A DNA stretch of 64,000 nucleotides, from positions 20,112-84,111 of IMG/VR virus record IMGVR_UViG_3300030101_003608. One strand, written 5' to 3'. Made by a program: the position numbers and the translations under genes. This DNA comes from a virus. Positions 38,325 through 47,110 of the stretch are shown here, one piece after another. Each line of letters starts with the position of its first letter. Within the stretch, counting starts at the first letter, position 1. The notes under the pieces are model-generated. The model saw only the letters and a list, made by a program, of their open reading frames with translations, did not search any database and was not told where the DNA came from.

Positions 38325-39989
38325 TTAATAACATGTAGTCTCTACAATGTCTGCATCACAAGCTAAAAATGCAGTTAAACCTTCTATAGTTGCAAAAAAT
38401 CCTCCTAAGTTACCAGAGTCTCCTGCATCACATGTAAAAGGCCATGTATAATCTGATCCATCAAAGTCAGTTTCTCCAACAAGGTTATTTGCACCTGCTG
38501 CTGGGAAGTTATGAATATCAGTATCAGTATTAATATAATTAGGAATACTTTCTCCTGATCTAACATTACTTGTTATAAATCTTAGATGAGAGCCTCCTAT
38601 AACTCCTGTAGCAGAAGAAATTTGTTCTTGATCTCTTAGAGATGCAATATACAATACACCTGCTTCTGTTATTGCTATTCTAGATGCAGCTGTTAAAGAA
38701 GTACCTACTGTTCCTGTAATTATAATAGGTCTATTTAATACAGCAGGATAAGGCATTCTATAATCAGCATCTAAATTATTTGTTGTTACTGCTGTAGGTA
38801 TTACACTTAATCCACCATTAAACGAAATTACTCCACCAGTACTAATTGATACTGCACCTGCTCCACTAGTTCCTGGAATACAAGTTGGTATATTATTATA
38901 ATCAGAATAACTAGATAATCCATGAATACCTCCTGCACCATTATCAAGTGGCACAAAAACATACCCTCTAAAGTGAAGAACATTTCCTATTCTTCTTACT
39001 TGAGGTTTAGTAGCTGTTCCAGAATAAAAATCAAACCCATTAAGATCTACCCAACCCGTATCCTTAACTTTTGCTGATATTTCTAAATCTGCTGTTATAC
39101 TTAATTGTACAGTATTTGTCTCTTGAACAGTTACCGCTGTAGGTGGTAAACTTGCATAAATATCATAAATAGCTAACCATATGTTTGTTATAGTATCTGA
39201 TACTGTTCCTGGAGTTGTGACCCATGTTGGATATTGAGTTTGATAATTTGCAGCAGGATTAGTTAATGTAAGATCTGTATTTGCAATTGATTGACTACCA
39301 ATAGCAGTTGTTAATGAAGCTATAGTACCTGTTACTGTATAAAAATCACACCATAATGCATCAAAAAACTGTTCTAAAATCACCTGAACCTCGCTATCTG
39401 TTGAAGCAGGTACTGTTCCAATATCACATTTTGACTGAAGTGTTAATGCGGGAAATGTAGGATCTGGTTTATTTTCTAAATTTGTTACTCTGATAGTTAT
39501 GTCAGTAATTTGATCATTCATCAAACTTATTTCTGAAACAATGCTAGCAATTTTTTCACCCATTGTTACAGCATAATCTACTAACTGCATTGTTTTTTGA
39601 GTACCTACCACAAATTCTTCAGGCACTGTTACTACACAATCTGGACAAGTTTCACTAGCACGAGCTATACTAAAAGTAGCTCCTTTAGAAGATGCAGTTG
39701 AAGAAGCAGTTGTTCCACTTTGAACTGCACAAAGCTGATCAATTATAAACTGAACTAAAGCTTGAAAGTCTTGGGGACCACAAGCTATTGTACTAAAACA
39801 TGTTAAATCATAGTTAGAAACTTTTAATGTATCTAATACTGCGCAAAGCTCTGTAGCTAGTTTATGTACTACCTCAGAAACACTATCTCCAGTACATAAA
39901 TTAATGCATGGAATGTCAGGTCCCTGCCAAACTATACAGTTTGAAGAGATAGGGCTACAAGGTTTATTATCTAAATTTAAAGGTTTCAT
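38325..39989 (-). CDS. Fibre/adhesin-like virion protein with Cys-rich N-terminus
   Basis: A 554-residue protein. The first ~75 residues carry repeated Cys in an ordered block (CSPISSNCIVWQGPDIPC, then DSVSEVVHKLATELC), related in layout to the N-terminus of the downstream 499-residue protein. A helical segment near 125-175 (MNDQITDITIRVTNLEN) suggests a trimeric coiled coil. The C-terminal half is Thr/Ser/Gly-rich and probably beta-structured, with GWVDLNGFDFYSG resembling phage fibre head domains. A promoter-like element lies 16 bases upstream. Interpreted as a trimeric receptor-binding or decoration fibre; no enzyme seen. Confidence 0.58.
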   Translation of the reverse strand: MKPLNLDNKPCSPISSNCIVWQGPDIPCINLCTGDSVSEVVHKLATELCAVLDTLKVSNYDLTCFSTIACGPQDFQALVQFIIDQLCAVQSGTTASSTASSKGATFSIARASETCPDCVVTVPEEFVVGTQKTMQLVDYAVTMGEKIASIVSEISLMNDQITDITIRVTNLENKPDPTFPALTLQSKCDIGTVPASTDSEVQVILEQFFDALWCDFYTVTGTIASLTTAIGSQSIANTDLTLTNPAANYQTQYPTWVTTPGTVSDTITNIWLAIYDIYASLPPTAVTVQETNTVQLSITADLEISAKVKDTGWVDLNGFDFYSGTATKPQVRRIGNVLHFRGYVFVPLDNGAGGIHGLSSYSDYNNIPTCIPGTSGAGAVSISTGGVISFNGGLSVIPTAVTTNNLDADYRMPYPAVLNRPIIITGTVGTSLTAASRIAITEAGVLYIASLRDQEQISSATGVIGGSHLRFITSNVRSGESIPNYINTDTDIHNFPAAGANNLVGETDFDGSDYTWPFTCDAGDSGNLGGFFATIEGLTAFLACDADIVETTCY

Positions 39990-40004
39990 ATTTCTTGTTA
40001 TTTA

Positions 40005-40012
40005 TAATATAC
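40005..40012 (-). promoter_or_regulatory. GTATATTA promoter-like element before the 554-residue fibre gene
   Basis: Coding-strand core GTATATTA, 16 bases before the ATG at 39989, in the gap after the 955-residue gene. A TTG lies exactly 20 bases before TATATT. Confidence 0.6.
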
Positions 40013-40021
40013 AAATTATTA

Positions 40022-42889
40022 TTAAGAATTGCAAGAAGAATTAGACCCAGTCTTAACACAACTATCAGTTGTTTTAGGACATGGGAACTGAGGATCATTT
40101 AAAGCTTGTAATTCTATTAGTTCTTTACTTATTAACCATTTTTCATTTAATTCAGGACAGCAATTAGATATACCGTATCTTAATGCTAATGCTTCTTTAT
40201 AAGCTATTTCTGCAAAGTTACATGTAATTTTATCATACTTTTCTGAAGAGCATATAGGTGTATTATATCCAGGTTTTACTTTTCTGTTATTTGGAAAATA
40301 CTGCGGACACTCTCCTATTTTAGTTTTTTGTTTAACACACTCTTCACTCTCTATAGTTTCTAACAATATAAGAGCTTGACCATCAGGCCAAACACCTTTT
40401 ACCCACTGTGCATCTGTAAATATTGGACAATCCTCTGTTGATTCAAAACTACCTATGTCACTAGGAGCAACTGTACCTATAGTTTGACCTATAAACCATC
40501 CATTAAGAGCTTGAGAATACCATATATAATAAGTGATGTTTACACCTAATACAGTAATTTCAAAAGAATAAACATTTTTACCATCATTAGTTGTACCATT
40601 CCAGTTTGCATCACCTATAAAAGATGCTCCTTCTTCTCCTTCAATTGAGATAGTAACACAGTCACAACCATTAGCAGCACCAATTACTTCAAATACATTA
40701 CAATCTCCATAGTAATTAAATATACCAGGAATTGATTCATCCCATTTTTGTACACAATGTCTTAAAGAAGACTTTCCTGAAGGAACTGTTTCTGTAGATG
40801 CAGTATCTCCATTAATATCTATGTATGAATATACTTGTTCTTTTGTAGTTGTATTAAAAACAGTTGAACATCTTGTTACTAAAGTTTCACAATCTGTACA
40901 TGTTTCAAAAGCAACTGTTACTTCTACAGGCTGTTGACTAGGAGGTTGTCCTACACCTGCATAAAGTTCAACAGTATAGCAACCTATACAACCTTCTACT
41001 TGAACAACTTGATTTAAATAAGGTGATAAATTTGAAGGAGTAATTATTATTGCATCTGCATGTGCTGGATCACAAGGCGTTAATGTATAAAATGTAGCTA
41101 GACATGATGGGCAATCTGTAAACTCTATAATGTTACTTATAGTAACACTGCTTGGTGGTTCATGCGTAATCTGTTCTACAAACCAGCAATTACAATCATC
41201 TTTTATAACTTTACCTATATATGCAGATAAATCTTGAATGCTGTATGTAACTTCTCCACTTTCACAATCCGTTAATTTATATGCTATAGGACCTATACAT
41301 TCTATACAGCTAGTATATTCTTGTAATACTGTTACATCTACAGGACATTTGCAAGCATTATCATCAGAACATGGTGAAGTTATTATTGCTGTTACAGGAT
41401 TACCATCAGGAAGAACTCCTACTACCCAAACGGTTTCATCTGCTATTGGGCAACTTGTAATACCTCCTTTTATTTCTCCTATTACTTGTGCGGGTATAGT
41501 ACTACCTACATTTTGACTAATTATCCAACTACCTGCAGCAGCATTTGCCCAAATATAATAAGTAACTCCAAGTACTTCTAAAATAAATACTTTTTCATTA
41601 TTATGCGTACTTCCTGAATAATTAGCTAAATATGATATTCCGTTTATACTAACAGATACACATAAGCAGGTTGCTTCTGTAACAGTCCAACATCCTTCAT
41701 ATCCTGCTAATTCAACTACAGAACTTGGATTTATATATTTAAATAAACTTTGGAGCGTTGAGGTTAGTATTGCATTTTGATTTGGATACTTTTCAGGTTC
41801 ACAATTAATTAATTGAAAACATCTTTCAACACAAACTCCATCCTCACAAAGACCTCTTTCAACAATAACAGCTGAAGGTTCACCAGGAACTTCTTTTACT
41901 AAAGGAGGTGACTGAGCACAAAACTTATCTGGAGCATATGTAGACTGAGGATCACCATTACAATCAATATATGTAACTAATCCTGGAGCACTAATTATTT
42001 CATAACAGTTGCAAGGACAAGGTTCTGCTTCAAAACTAGTTATTTCTAAAGTTAGCACAGGATCTGTACAAACACCTTCATTTACTTCAACAAACCAAGA
42101 TTCTGTAGAACCTGCTAGTGTAACGTAAGTTCCTACAGCAGCTGCAAAGTCTTCTATAGTAGTTTGTATTTGTGTTCCATCACAAGCAGTTAATAGATAA
42201 CATATAGGATCACAAACTGGACATCCTACATCTGAATCAGAATAAGTACAATCATCAGCATGTATAAACTGTATATCTGCGCTAGCATCTGGAGGATAAA
42301 ATAAAAGATTATATTCTGCTATATCAGCAGGTGCTCCAGGTAAACCATCACCAACTGTACCAACTGACCAAGTATAACATTCTCCTGGAAATAAAGGATA
42401 CCCTTGTACAGGAGGTGCAACAATATTATATTGCTGTACACCCGTGTATTGTAAAAGACTAAATGAAGGCATTGAACCTCCTTGACTCCCCCCTATATAA
42501 GGCTCACCTCTAAAAAATATAGCAGGACCTCCACAACAAGGGTCTGCTTTTATATAATTTTGGTCTTTTGGACCACAATCTGGGCACAAGGCTCCAGCTG
42601 AAGTACAGTCTGAAAACTTTCCTAAAGATACCGCTGTTATTGAGCTATCACTAATAAATGGATATAAAAGACCTGTTAAAGCTCTAAATTCAAAAAGATA
42701 ACAGTTTCCATTAATAAATTCAAATATTCCACCAGCTCCTGCTACTATAGTATCAGCAATATCCCAAGTATAAACACCACTTAATGCTGTAGGATCGGGT
42801 GTTGTTGGATCAACTGTTAACCTAATATCTATAACGTTACTACCATTGCAACAATCAGTTACTCTATAGTGATAATATATAAGTGACAT
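40022..42889 (-). CDS. Large cysteine-rich adhesin/virion protein with repeated domains
   Basis: A 955-residue protein with several dozen Cys residues, rare in such an AT-rich phage. At least three units follow a pattern of (Y/F)xLTxC, then a short LSxY segment, then CxxC(W/Y)xVE (for example YKLTDCESGEVTYSIQDLSA and YTLTPCDPAHADAIIITPSN). A separate ~95-residue domain is duplicated: the copies share VLGVTYYIW or VLGVNITYYIW, then a GW/GS-containing segment, then an acidic Cys followed by WVVGVLPDG or WVKGVWPDG. The C-terminus has KITCNFAEIAYKEALALRYG and paired Cys. Likely a surface adhesin or head decoration stabilised by disulfides or metal; function inferred. Confidence 0.6.
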   Translation of the reverse strand: MSLIYYHYRVTDCCNGSNVIDIRLTVDPTTPDPTALSGVYTWDIADTIVAGAGGIFEFINGNCYLFEFRALTGLLYPFISDSSITAVSLGKFSDCTSAGALCPDCGPKDQNYIKADPCCGGPAIFFRGEPYIGGSQGGSMPSFSLLQYTGVQQYNIVAPPVQGYPLFPGECYTWSVGTVGDGLPGAPADIAEYNLLFYPPDASADIQFIHADDCTYSDSDVGCPVCDPICYLLTACDGTQIQTTIEDFAAAVGTYVTLAGSTESWFVEVNEGVCTDPVLTLEITSFEAEPCPCNCYEIISAPGLVTYIDCNGDPQSTYAPDKFCAQSPPLVKEVPGEPSAVIVERGLCEDGVCVERCFQLINCEPEKYPNQNAILTSTLQSLFKYINPSSVVELAGYEGCWTVTEATCLCVSVSINGISYLANYSGSTHNNEKVFILEVLGVTYYIWANAAAGSWIISQNVGSTIPAQVIGEIKGGITSCPIADETVWVVGVLPDGNPVTAIITSPCSDDNACKCPVDVTVLQEYTSCIECIGPIAYKLTDCESGEVTYSIQDLSAYIGKVIKDDCNCWFVEQITHEPPSSVTISNIIEFTDCPSCLATFYTLTPCDPAHADAIIITPSNLSPYLNQVVQVEGCIGCYTVELYAGVGQPPSQQPVEVTVAFETCTDCETLVTRCSTVFNTTTKEQVYSYIDINGDTASTETVPSGKSSLRHCVQKWDESIPGIFNYYGDCNVFEVIGAANGCDCVTISIEGEEGASFIGDANWNGTTNDGKNVYSFEITVLGVNITYYIWYSQALNGWFIGQTIGTVAPSDIGSFESTEDCPIFTDAQWVKGVWPDGQALILLETIESEECVKQKTKIGECPQYFPNNRKVKPGYNTPICSSEKYDKITCNFAEIAYKEALALRYGISNCCPELNEKWLISKELIELQALNDPQFPCPKTTDSCVKTGSNSSCNS

Positions 42890-42890
42890 T

Positions 42891-43046
42891 TTATTTTACA
42901 AATTTGTTTAAGTTACCTTGTTTTATTTTAGCTTCATAAGCTGCTATACATGTTGAACAAACTTGTCTTCCATCTGATGCCGTTCTTTTTTGACATCCGC
43001 ATGATAATTGTTTTCCACAGTTTGAACATCTTGATCCTGCTGCCAT
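42891..43046 (-). CDS. Small Cys-rich zinc-ribbon-like protein (51 residues)
   Basis: A 51-codon gene filling the gap between two larger genes. It has CSNCGK, then CGC, then CSTC, which fits a small zinc ribbon with two CxxC knuckles. The C-terminus is basic (AYEAKIKQGNLNKFVK). The ATG at 43046 is preceded by an A-rich leader containing AACCAACAAA, as at other late genes, and the stop is one base from the ATG of the 955-residue gene. Probable role in nucleic-acid or protein binding; no function can be named. Confidence 0.7.
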   Translation of the reverse strand: MAAGSRCSNCGKQLSCGCQKRTASDGRQVCSTCIAAYEAKIKQGNLNKFVK

Positions 43047-43069
43047 AATTTGTTGGTTTTAATTTTGGT

Positions 43070-43612
43070 TTAACAATGTCTACAATCTAATTTATTTAAA
43101 AGTTTTAGTGCATAATTATAAAGTGTCATACCTTCTTGTTGTTCATGACAAGTTTCTACTTTAGCTTTTGCTGCATCTAAATACATTCTAATTAATCTAA
43201 GATGATTTAATTTATCTTTTACAGCTTTAGGTGGATCACAATCTGCCACATCTATATCACATAAAATCTTTTGATATAAATCCATAGCCTGAGTCATTCT
43301 TAAATGGTTATACTCTACATAGACCACATGATTTGGATCTACTACATATTTTATTACATAAATTCCATCAGGTAAATTCACATATGATTGACCGCAGTGT
43401 TCTGTTTGCAATCCTAAATCACAAGCTGTTAAATTGCAAGATGACTCAGGTTGAAAATGAACTTCTGTAGCATAAGTATACCCAGGAACTGTAATTTGAA
43501 GTTTTGGTTCAAAAATAGCAACCTGTGCAGAATATACACTTGTATCAAAAATCTTCATGACACAGGCATTTCCTACAGGAGGTATTTCTAAACTTAATAC
43601 ATGATTTGCCAT
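43070..43612 (-). CDS. Conserved-looking structural protein, function unknown
   Basis: A 180-residue protein. The N-terminal half looks beta-rich (SLEIPPVGNACVMKIFDTSV, then LPDGIYVIKYVVDPNHVVYV), with Cys near 58, 63, 72. The C-terminal half is helical (NHLRLIRMYLDAAKAKVETC) and ends in DCRHC. It begins just after the terminator that follows the 465-residue gene, so it depends on read-through or on an unseen promoter. Cys content matches the adjacent fibre module. Possibly an attachment or chaperone protein for the fibres; that is a guess from position. Confidence 0.5.
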   Translation of the reverse strand: MANHVLSLEIPPVGNACVMKIFDTSVYSAQVAIFEPKLQITVPGYTYATEVHFQPESSCNLTACDLGLQTEHCGQSYVNLPDGIYVIKYVVDPNHVVYVEYNHLRMTQAMDLYQKILCDIDVADCDPPKAVKDKLNHLRLIRMYLDAAKAKVETCHEQQEGMTLYNYALKLLNKLDCRHC

Positions 43613-43623
43613 ATTAGATGAAA

Positions 43624-43663
43624 TAAAAAAAGGGAGAGGAGAAATTAGATCTCACTCTCCCTT
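43624..43663 (-). terminator. Rho-independent terminator after the 465-residue structural gene
   Basis: A perfect 9-base-pair stem (arms 43630-43638 and 43655-43663) with a 16-base loop that has a further short inner pairing, followed on the minus strand by a run of T. It lies 20 bases after the stop at 43683. Confidence 0.85.
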
Positions 43664-43682
43664 ATATGAGTAATTAATTATA

Positions 43683-45080
43683 TTATACTGCTACAATAAT
43701 ACTTGCAGCGGCACATGCAACACCTGCCTCAGCAGCTTGTGCAACACAGTCATTACCAACAGCATCTGTTACAACTTTAATATCATCTGCAAGATTAACA
43801 AGCTGAGTATTTAATGCAGCACCTGCACCTGTTTCAGCAGCAATCTCAAGTAAGTATTGATCATTATCAAATGTACCTGTTGGATTGTTGTATCTTGGAA
43901 TGCTATGTAAGATAAATAATCTGTCATATAATGCAGTTCTATTTACTTGACCAGCAGCAGTACCTAACATATCATTTCCTTGAGTAATCTCACGGATTCT
44001 TAAGTCAGTTGCAAAAGGAACTTGTCTGTAAGATTCAGATAAGATAAAATCTCTTGCTACAGTCTCACCAAGTCCTTGTGGTTTTCTACCTTTACACTCA
44101 TGCTCAATACATATTCCCGTAAACTCACATGGATCACCATTTAAATCTACTTCAGAAGCAAATAACCTTAGAGGCTCAGTTCCGTAGAAATCTGAAGGTT
44201 GGAAAGTACAATCTCCAAACTTAGTTTCTTCGTAAGCACCAACTAGTGTTAAACCTGCACAATCTCCAACAGCAAATGCTGATGTATATGCATCTACAGT
44301 ACTAATAGTTGGACCAGCACCTTGACCAGTTACAGCTTGAACTGCAGCTTGAGCAGCAGCTACAAATCCAGCAGCAGCTATATCAAAACCTTCTGGATAT
44401 AAAAGTGTAGTTATATGACCAGCAGCAACATCAGCTGCAGAAGCTACACTAACTACAGGAATGATAAATGGAGCTGGATTAGAGTTACCATTAGGACCAG
44501 CACCTGTAAGAATGACACTTTCACTAATTCCTTTTGCCCACTGAATCATTACAAGCGCTGGATCTACAGCAACAGGAGCAACAGCTCCATCTGGACAACA
44601 TCCAGTGTAAGCAGTAATTTCTTGATATGCTTGATGATTTAACATTCTTAATGCAGCAGATCCTTTTACATCTACTCTTAAGTGATAGTTCTCACCACAT
44701 AAGAAAGTTGGACAACAACCAGCATTACCTACAGTACTTGGTGTAGTACCAATATTTAAAATAGACTGTTGAGCAGGATTTGCTTTGTTAGTCCATACTT
44801 TGGTAATAAATTTAGGATTAATACCTTTTGATTTAATTGATTCTGTATATCCACCGTGAAAAGGTCCAACTTTGTCATCTGCATAAGGAGCACCTGATGC
44901 AATAACAAATTGACATTTTGATGGGGTAGCCACATCTAGTGGAGCCCAAGTCTTTGCATCATACAAAGATAATTGTCCTGAAGTTAGTGCACCACTGGCA
45001 GTAGAAGCTGGAGCTACTACAGGATCAACATACGCATCCATAATGAATGTCTTTCTAAAAGCGTGATTAAAATAAGCCAT
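43683..45080 (-). CDS. Abundant virion structural protein candidate
   Basis: A 465-residue protein, Ala/Gly/Thr-rich with scattered Cys (GNAGCCPTFLCGENY, then TGCCPDGAVAP). It starts MAYFNHAFRKTF and ends in AAASIIVAV. It is a single-gene unit with two GTATATTA elements upstream and a strong terminator downstream, the signals expected for a very abundant protein. Only the capsid gene shows a comparable terminator in the head region. It could be a head decoration, head-fibre or major tail component of the virion. I do not recognise the family with certainty. Confidence 0.5.
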   Translation of the reverse strand: MAYFNHAFRKTFIMDAYVDPVVAPASTASGALTSGQLSLYDAKTWAPLDVATPSKCQFVIASGAPYADDKVGPFHGGYTESIKSKGINPKFITKVWTNKANPAQQSILNIGTTPSTVGNAGCCPTFLCGENYHLRVDVKGSAALRMLNHQAYQEITAYTGCCPDGAVAPVAVDPALVMIQWAKGISESVILTGAGPNGNSNPAPFIIPVVSVASAADVAAGHITTLLYPEGFDIAAAGFVAAAQAAVQAVTGQGAGPTISTVDAYTSAFAVGDCAGLTLVGAYEETKFGDCTFQPSDFYGTEPLRLFASEVDLNGDPCEFTGICIEHECKGRKPQGLGETVARDFILSESYRQVPFATDLRIREITQGNDMLGTAAGQVNRTALYDRLFILHSIPRYNNPTGTFDNDQYLLEIAAETGAGAALNTQLVNLADDIKVVTDAVGNDCVAQAAEAGVACAAASIIVAV

Positions 45081-45113
45081 TGTTTTTTGTTTTTAATTTT
45101 ATAAATAAATAAA

Positions 45114-45131
45114 TAATATACTATAATATAC
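45114..45131 (-). promoter_or_regulatory. Double GTATATTA promoter-like element before the 465-residue gene
   Basis: Two GTATATTA cores, at 45114-45121 and 45124-45131, separated by two bases, 34 to 51 bases before the ATG. The distal copy has a TTG exactly 20 bases before TATATT. This is the only duplicated copy in the window. Confidence 0.65.
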
Positions 45132-45160
45132 TAAAAGTTTTTTAATTAATCAAATTAAGA

Positions 45161-45859
45161 TTAATTATTTCTTTCAGCAGTTTGCGAACCTCTTGGATAT
45201 TGTACTGGTGATTCTATATCTCCAGCTAATATACTAACAGCTTCATCAATAATTACTTCAATAATATCATCCTTAAATTCAGATTCTACTTCTACCAAAG
45301 TTTCTTGATTAGTATAAGGATCTACACAACCTTGTATTTGAATTTTTCTAGGTTGTCTATAATAGACTAAGTCTGCTTGTGATATTTCAAATTCATCATT
45401 AGTGTAAATATGAATTTGATTATCAATTAATGTAATAAAAGTTTCTCCCCATTCAAATGAAGGTTGCTTAGATTTATCTCTTAACAATTGATTTAAATTA
45501 CCTTCCTCTGCAAGATATACCGTCATTCTTCTATCTTTACAACAATCCTGACATGCAAATACATCTACTCTTTTAAACTGTAAATAGTTTTCAGGAATAG
45601 ATCCTCGGAAATGATCTTTCTTATCAGTCAATGAAAGTTGATTATCAGAAAGTAATACCTGAAGATCATCTTTTCTTCTAGTAGATTGTTCATCACCTTC
45701 TTTAACAATATTAAGACCATGCAATTGTCTTCTGCACCATTCTACTTGTGCTTTATTAAAAGCCTCAACAGCTTGCCAACATTCTATATTATCATAGTCT
45801 TGACTATCAAGCTTGTTAACTCTTTGTTTTAATTTTATGACTATTGCGCTATTTAACAT
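45161..45859 (-). CDS. Conserved head/tail adaptor-like virion protein
   Basis: A 232-residue protein. Helical N-terminus (VIKLKQRVNKLDSQDYDNIE) with an AFNKAQVEWCRRQLHGLNI block, then a beta-rich region FRGSIPENYLQFKRVDVFAC, QDCCKDRRMTVYLAEEGNLN and PSFEWGETFITL, then a helical C-terminus IIEVIIDEAVSILAGDIESP. The layout resembles head-completion or adaptor ring proteins of podoviruses. A 1-base overlap links it to the upstream small basic gene. It is followed by the double promoter. The adaptor role is inferred from size and fold impression. Confidence 0.5.
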   Translation of the reverse strand: MLNSAIVIKLKQRVNKLDSQDYDNIECWQAVEAFNKAQVEWCRRQLHGLNIVKEGDEQSTRRKDDLQVLLSDNQLSLTDKKDHFRGSIPENYLQFKRVDVFACQDCCKDRRMTVYLAEEGNLNQLLRDKSKQPSFEWGETFITLIDNQIHIYTNDEFEISQADLVYYRQPRKIQIQGCVDPYTNQETLVEVESEFKDDIIEVIIDEAVSILAGDIESPVQYPRGSQTAERNN

Positions 45860-46068
45860 TATTTCTTTTTCTTTCTTAGTTTACCTAATGTAATTGCAAA
45901 TCTAGCACGTTGAGCAGTCTTACCTTTACCCTTAGCTTTTTCTCTAAGCCAAGATTTTTTAATTCTCTTATTCTTTTTATCATAACCACCTTGTCTTTTA
46001 GCAGTAGCTGTAAGAGAACCTGGCTTTTTGATTGCCTTCTTGATATTTAACTTCTTCTTTTGTGCCAT
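45859..46068 (-). CDS. Small lysine-rich protein (69 residues)
   Basis: Very basic, with Lys/Arg making up over a third of residues. It contains KKPGSLTATAKRQ and ends GKTAQRARFAITLGKLRKKKK. The C-terminal RARxAxTLxK pattern is one I recall from small phage proteins of marine and freshwater viromes. Its ATG lies two bases after a possible 21-codon gene, and its stop overlaps the next start. Probable DNA binding; function unknown. Confidence 0.65.
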   Translation of the reverse strand: MAQKKKLNIKKAIKKPGSLTATAKRQGGYDKKNKRIKKSWLREKAKGKGKTAQRARFAITLGKLRKKKK

Positions 46069-46070
46069 TT

Positions 46071-46136
46071 TTAATATTCCCAGTAGATAAAAATTTGATC
46101 ATTTTCTTCTTCTGGTTCTTTAAAAGTTTTATTCAT
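46071..46136 (-). CDS. Possible 21-residue micro-ORF
   Basis: ATG at 46136 and TAA at 46071 encode MNKTFKEPEEENDQIFIYWE plus a final Tyr. It is acidic, unlike its basic neighbours. It starts 5 bases after a GTATATTA element and ends two bases before the next gene's ATG. It may be a leader peptide or a real tiny protein; too short to be sure. Confidence 0.35.
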   Translation of the reverse strand: MNKTFKEPEEENDQIFIYWEY

Positions 46137-46140
46137 ATAG

Positions 46141-46148
46141 TAATATAC
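46141..46148 (-). promoter_or_regulatory. GTATATTA promoter-like element between small basic genes
   Basis: Coding-strand core GTATATTA preceded by seven T, in the 90-base gap between two small basic genes. TGG rather than TTG lies 20 bases before TATATT. It would drive the 69-residue and adaptor-like genes. Confidence 0.45.
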
Positions 46149-46158
46149 AAAAAAATGA

Positions 46159-46431
46159 TCAGCATTTCCATCTTCTCCTAGCTTTTCTCAAACGGCTGTT
46201 TGGATCTTTAGCAGCTTTAGGAAACTTTTTCATTTGACCAAGAGATCTTGCACAATAACTTTTCTTTCTAGCTCCACCACCTGGTTGAGGTGCTTTAAGA
46301 TTAGAGCCAGTCTTTCTATTAATCATTTTACGGCCTTTAGCAGTAAGACCACCTTTCTTAGACTTACAACCATTCTTGATTGTACAGCCTTTCATAGCTC
46401 CTTTTTTCTTACTACTTTTTTTAGTTGCCAT
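46159..46431 (-). CDS. Small Cys/Lys/Arg-rich protein, DUF6321-like
   Basis: A 90-residue protein. PQPGGGARKKSYCARSLGQM and the C-terminal KDPNSRLRKARRRWKC match a family I recall as DUF6321, found in many environmental phages; the number is from memory. Conserved Cys in SYCARS and the terminal WKC suggest metal binding or a disulfide, with the rest poly-basic. Its ATG overlaps the upstream stop by one base. A nucleic-acid-binding or virion-internal role is plausible but unproven. Confidence 0.7.
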   Translation of the reverse strand: MATKKSSKKKGAMKGCTIKNGCKSKKGGLTAKGRKMINRKTGSNLKAPQPGGGARKKSYCARSLGQMKKFPKAAKDPNSRLRKARRRWKC

Positions 46432-46646
46432 TACTTTTTCTTTTTAAGTCTACGCTTATCGTGATTATATCCTTTAGCTTTTAATTCAAGATGCTTTTTC
46501 ATTGTACCAGCCCTAACAGCTTTACCTGATTTTGAATACATCATGTGAGCTTTAAACTTCTTCTTAGCAGTGCTTTTCTTAGCTCCACCTTTTTTCATTT
46601 TAGCCATTTTAGTAGCATCTTTAGTCATTACTTTTGCATATGCCAT
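46431..46646 (-). CDS. Small lysine-rich protein (71 residues)
   Basis: Basic N-terminus (KMAKMKKGGAKKSTAKKKF) and a conserved-looking core HMMYSKSGKAVRAGTMKKHL followed by ELKAKGYNH. The core resembles a short phage family seen beside DUF6321-like genes. One-base overlaps with both neighbours. Function unknown. Confidence 0.65.
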   Translation of the reverse strand: MAYAKVMTKDATKMAKMKKGGAKKSTAKKKFKAHMMYSKSGKAVRAGTMKKHLELKAKGYNHDKRRLKKKK

Positions 46647-46918
46647 TATTTCTTTTTTTTAGTTGTTTTTCTTTTTCTTATAGCACTGGTTCTTCTACCC
46701 ATGCCAACTCTTTTCTTTTCTGCAACAGCTTTTGTCTTTTGTGACTTAGACATAGAACCCCAGGTTCTAGGAGTCTTTTTAGAAATTTTTTTACTAGGTC
46801 TACACTTCTTAGTTTTCTTATTCTTAGAAGAGCCGCAAGGATTTCCTTTCTCATCCTTCCACTTTTCTTTAAACCACCTTTTCAGTGCAAGACCCTTAGC
46901 TGTTTTTCTTACTGCCAT
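46646..46918 (-). CDS. Small basic protein with KWFKEKW and PCGS motifs
   Basis: A 90-residue protein. LKRWFKEKWKDEKGNPCGSS followed by KKCRPSKKISKKTPRTW, MSKSQKTKAVAEKKR and VGMGRRTSAIRKRK matches a recurrent small phage family. Two Cys about 14 residues apart could bind metal. It sits within a chain of one-base-overlapping small genes. Function unknown; DNA binding is likely from charge. Confidence 0.68.
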   Translation of the reverse strand: MAVRKTAKGLALKRWFKEKWKDEKGNPCGSSKNKKTKKCRPSKKISKKTPRTWGSMSKSQKTKAVAEKKRVGMGRRTSAIRKRKTTKKKK

Positions 46919-47109
46919 TATCCTATCTTACCTCTACGTTTTCTACATTTAGCAATATATCCACTTGCATAAGCAGATGGAAATACTCTATACTTAGCCT
47001 TAGCTTTATGATAGCAAGCATCTTTCTTAGACTTTTTTTTCTTAGATCCTCCTTTTCTGAAATATTCTAAAATTTCACCATCAGTATTAATTCTTCCGTA
47101 ACCAGGCAT
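46918..47109 (-). CDS. Small protein with CYHKAKAKYRVFPSAYASG signature (DUF5872-like)
   Basis: A 63-residue protein. DACYHKAKAKYRVFPSAYAS followed by GYIAKCRKRRG is a highly recognisable signature of small phage proteins (DUF5872 from memory). Two Cys flank the signature. The start MPGYGRINTDGEI is close to that of the 156-residue protein (MPGYRKKM). Its ATG is separated by one base from the upstream stop. Function unknown. Confidence 0.7.
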   Translation of the reverse strand: MPGYGRINTDGEILEYFRKGGSKKKKSKKDACYHKAKAKYRVFPSAYASGYIAKCRKRRGKIG

Positions 47110-47110
47110 C

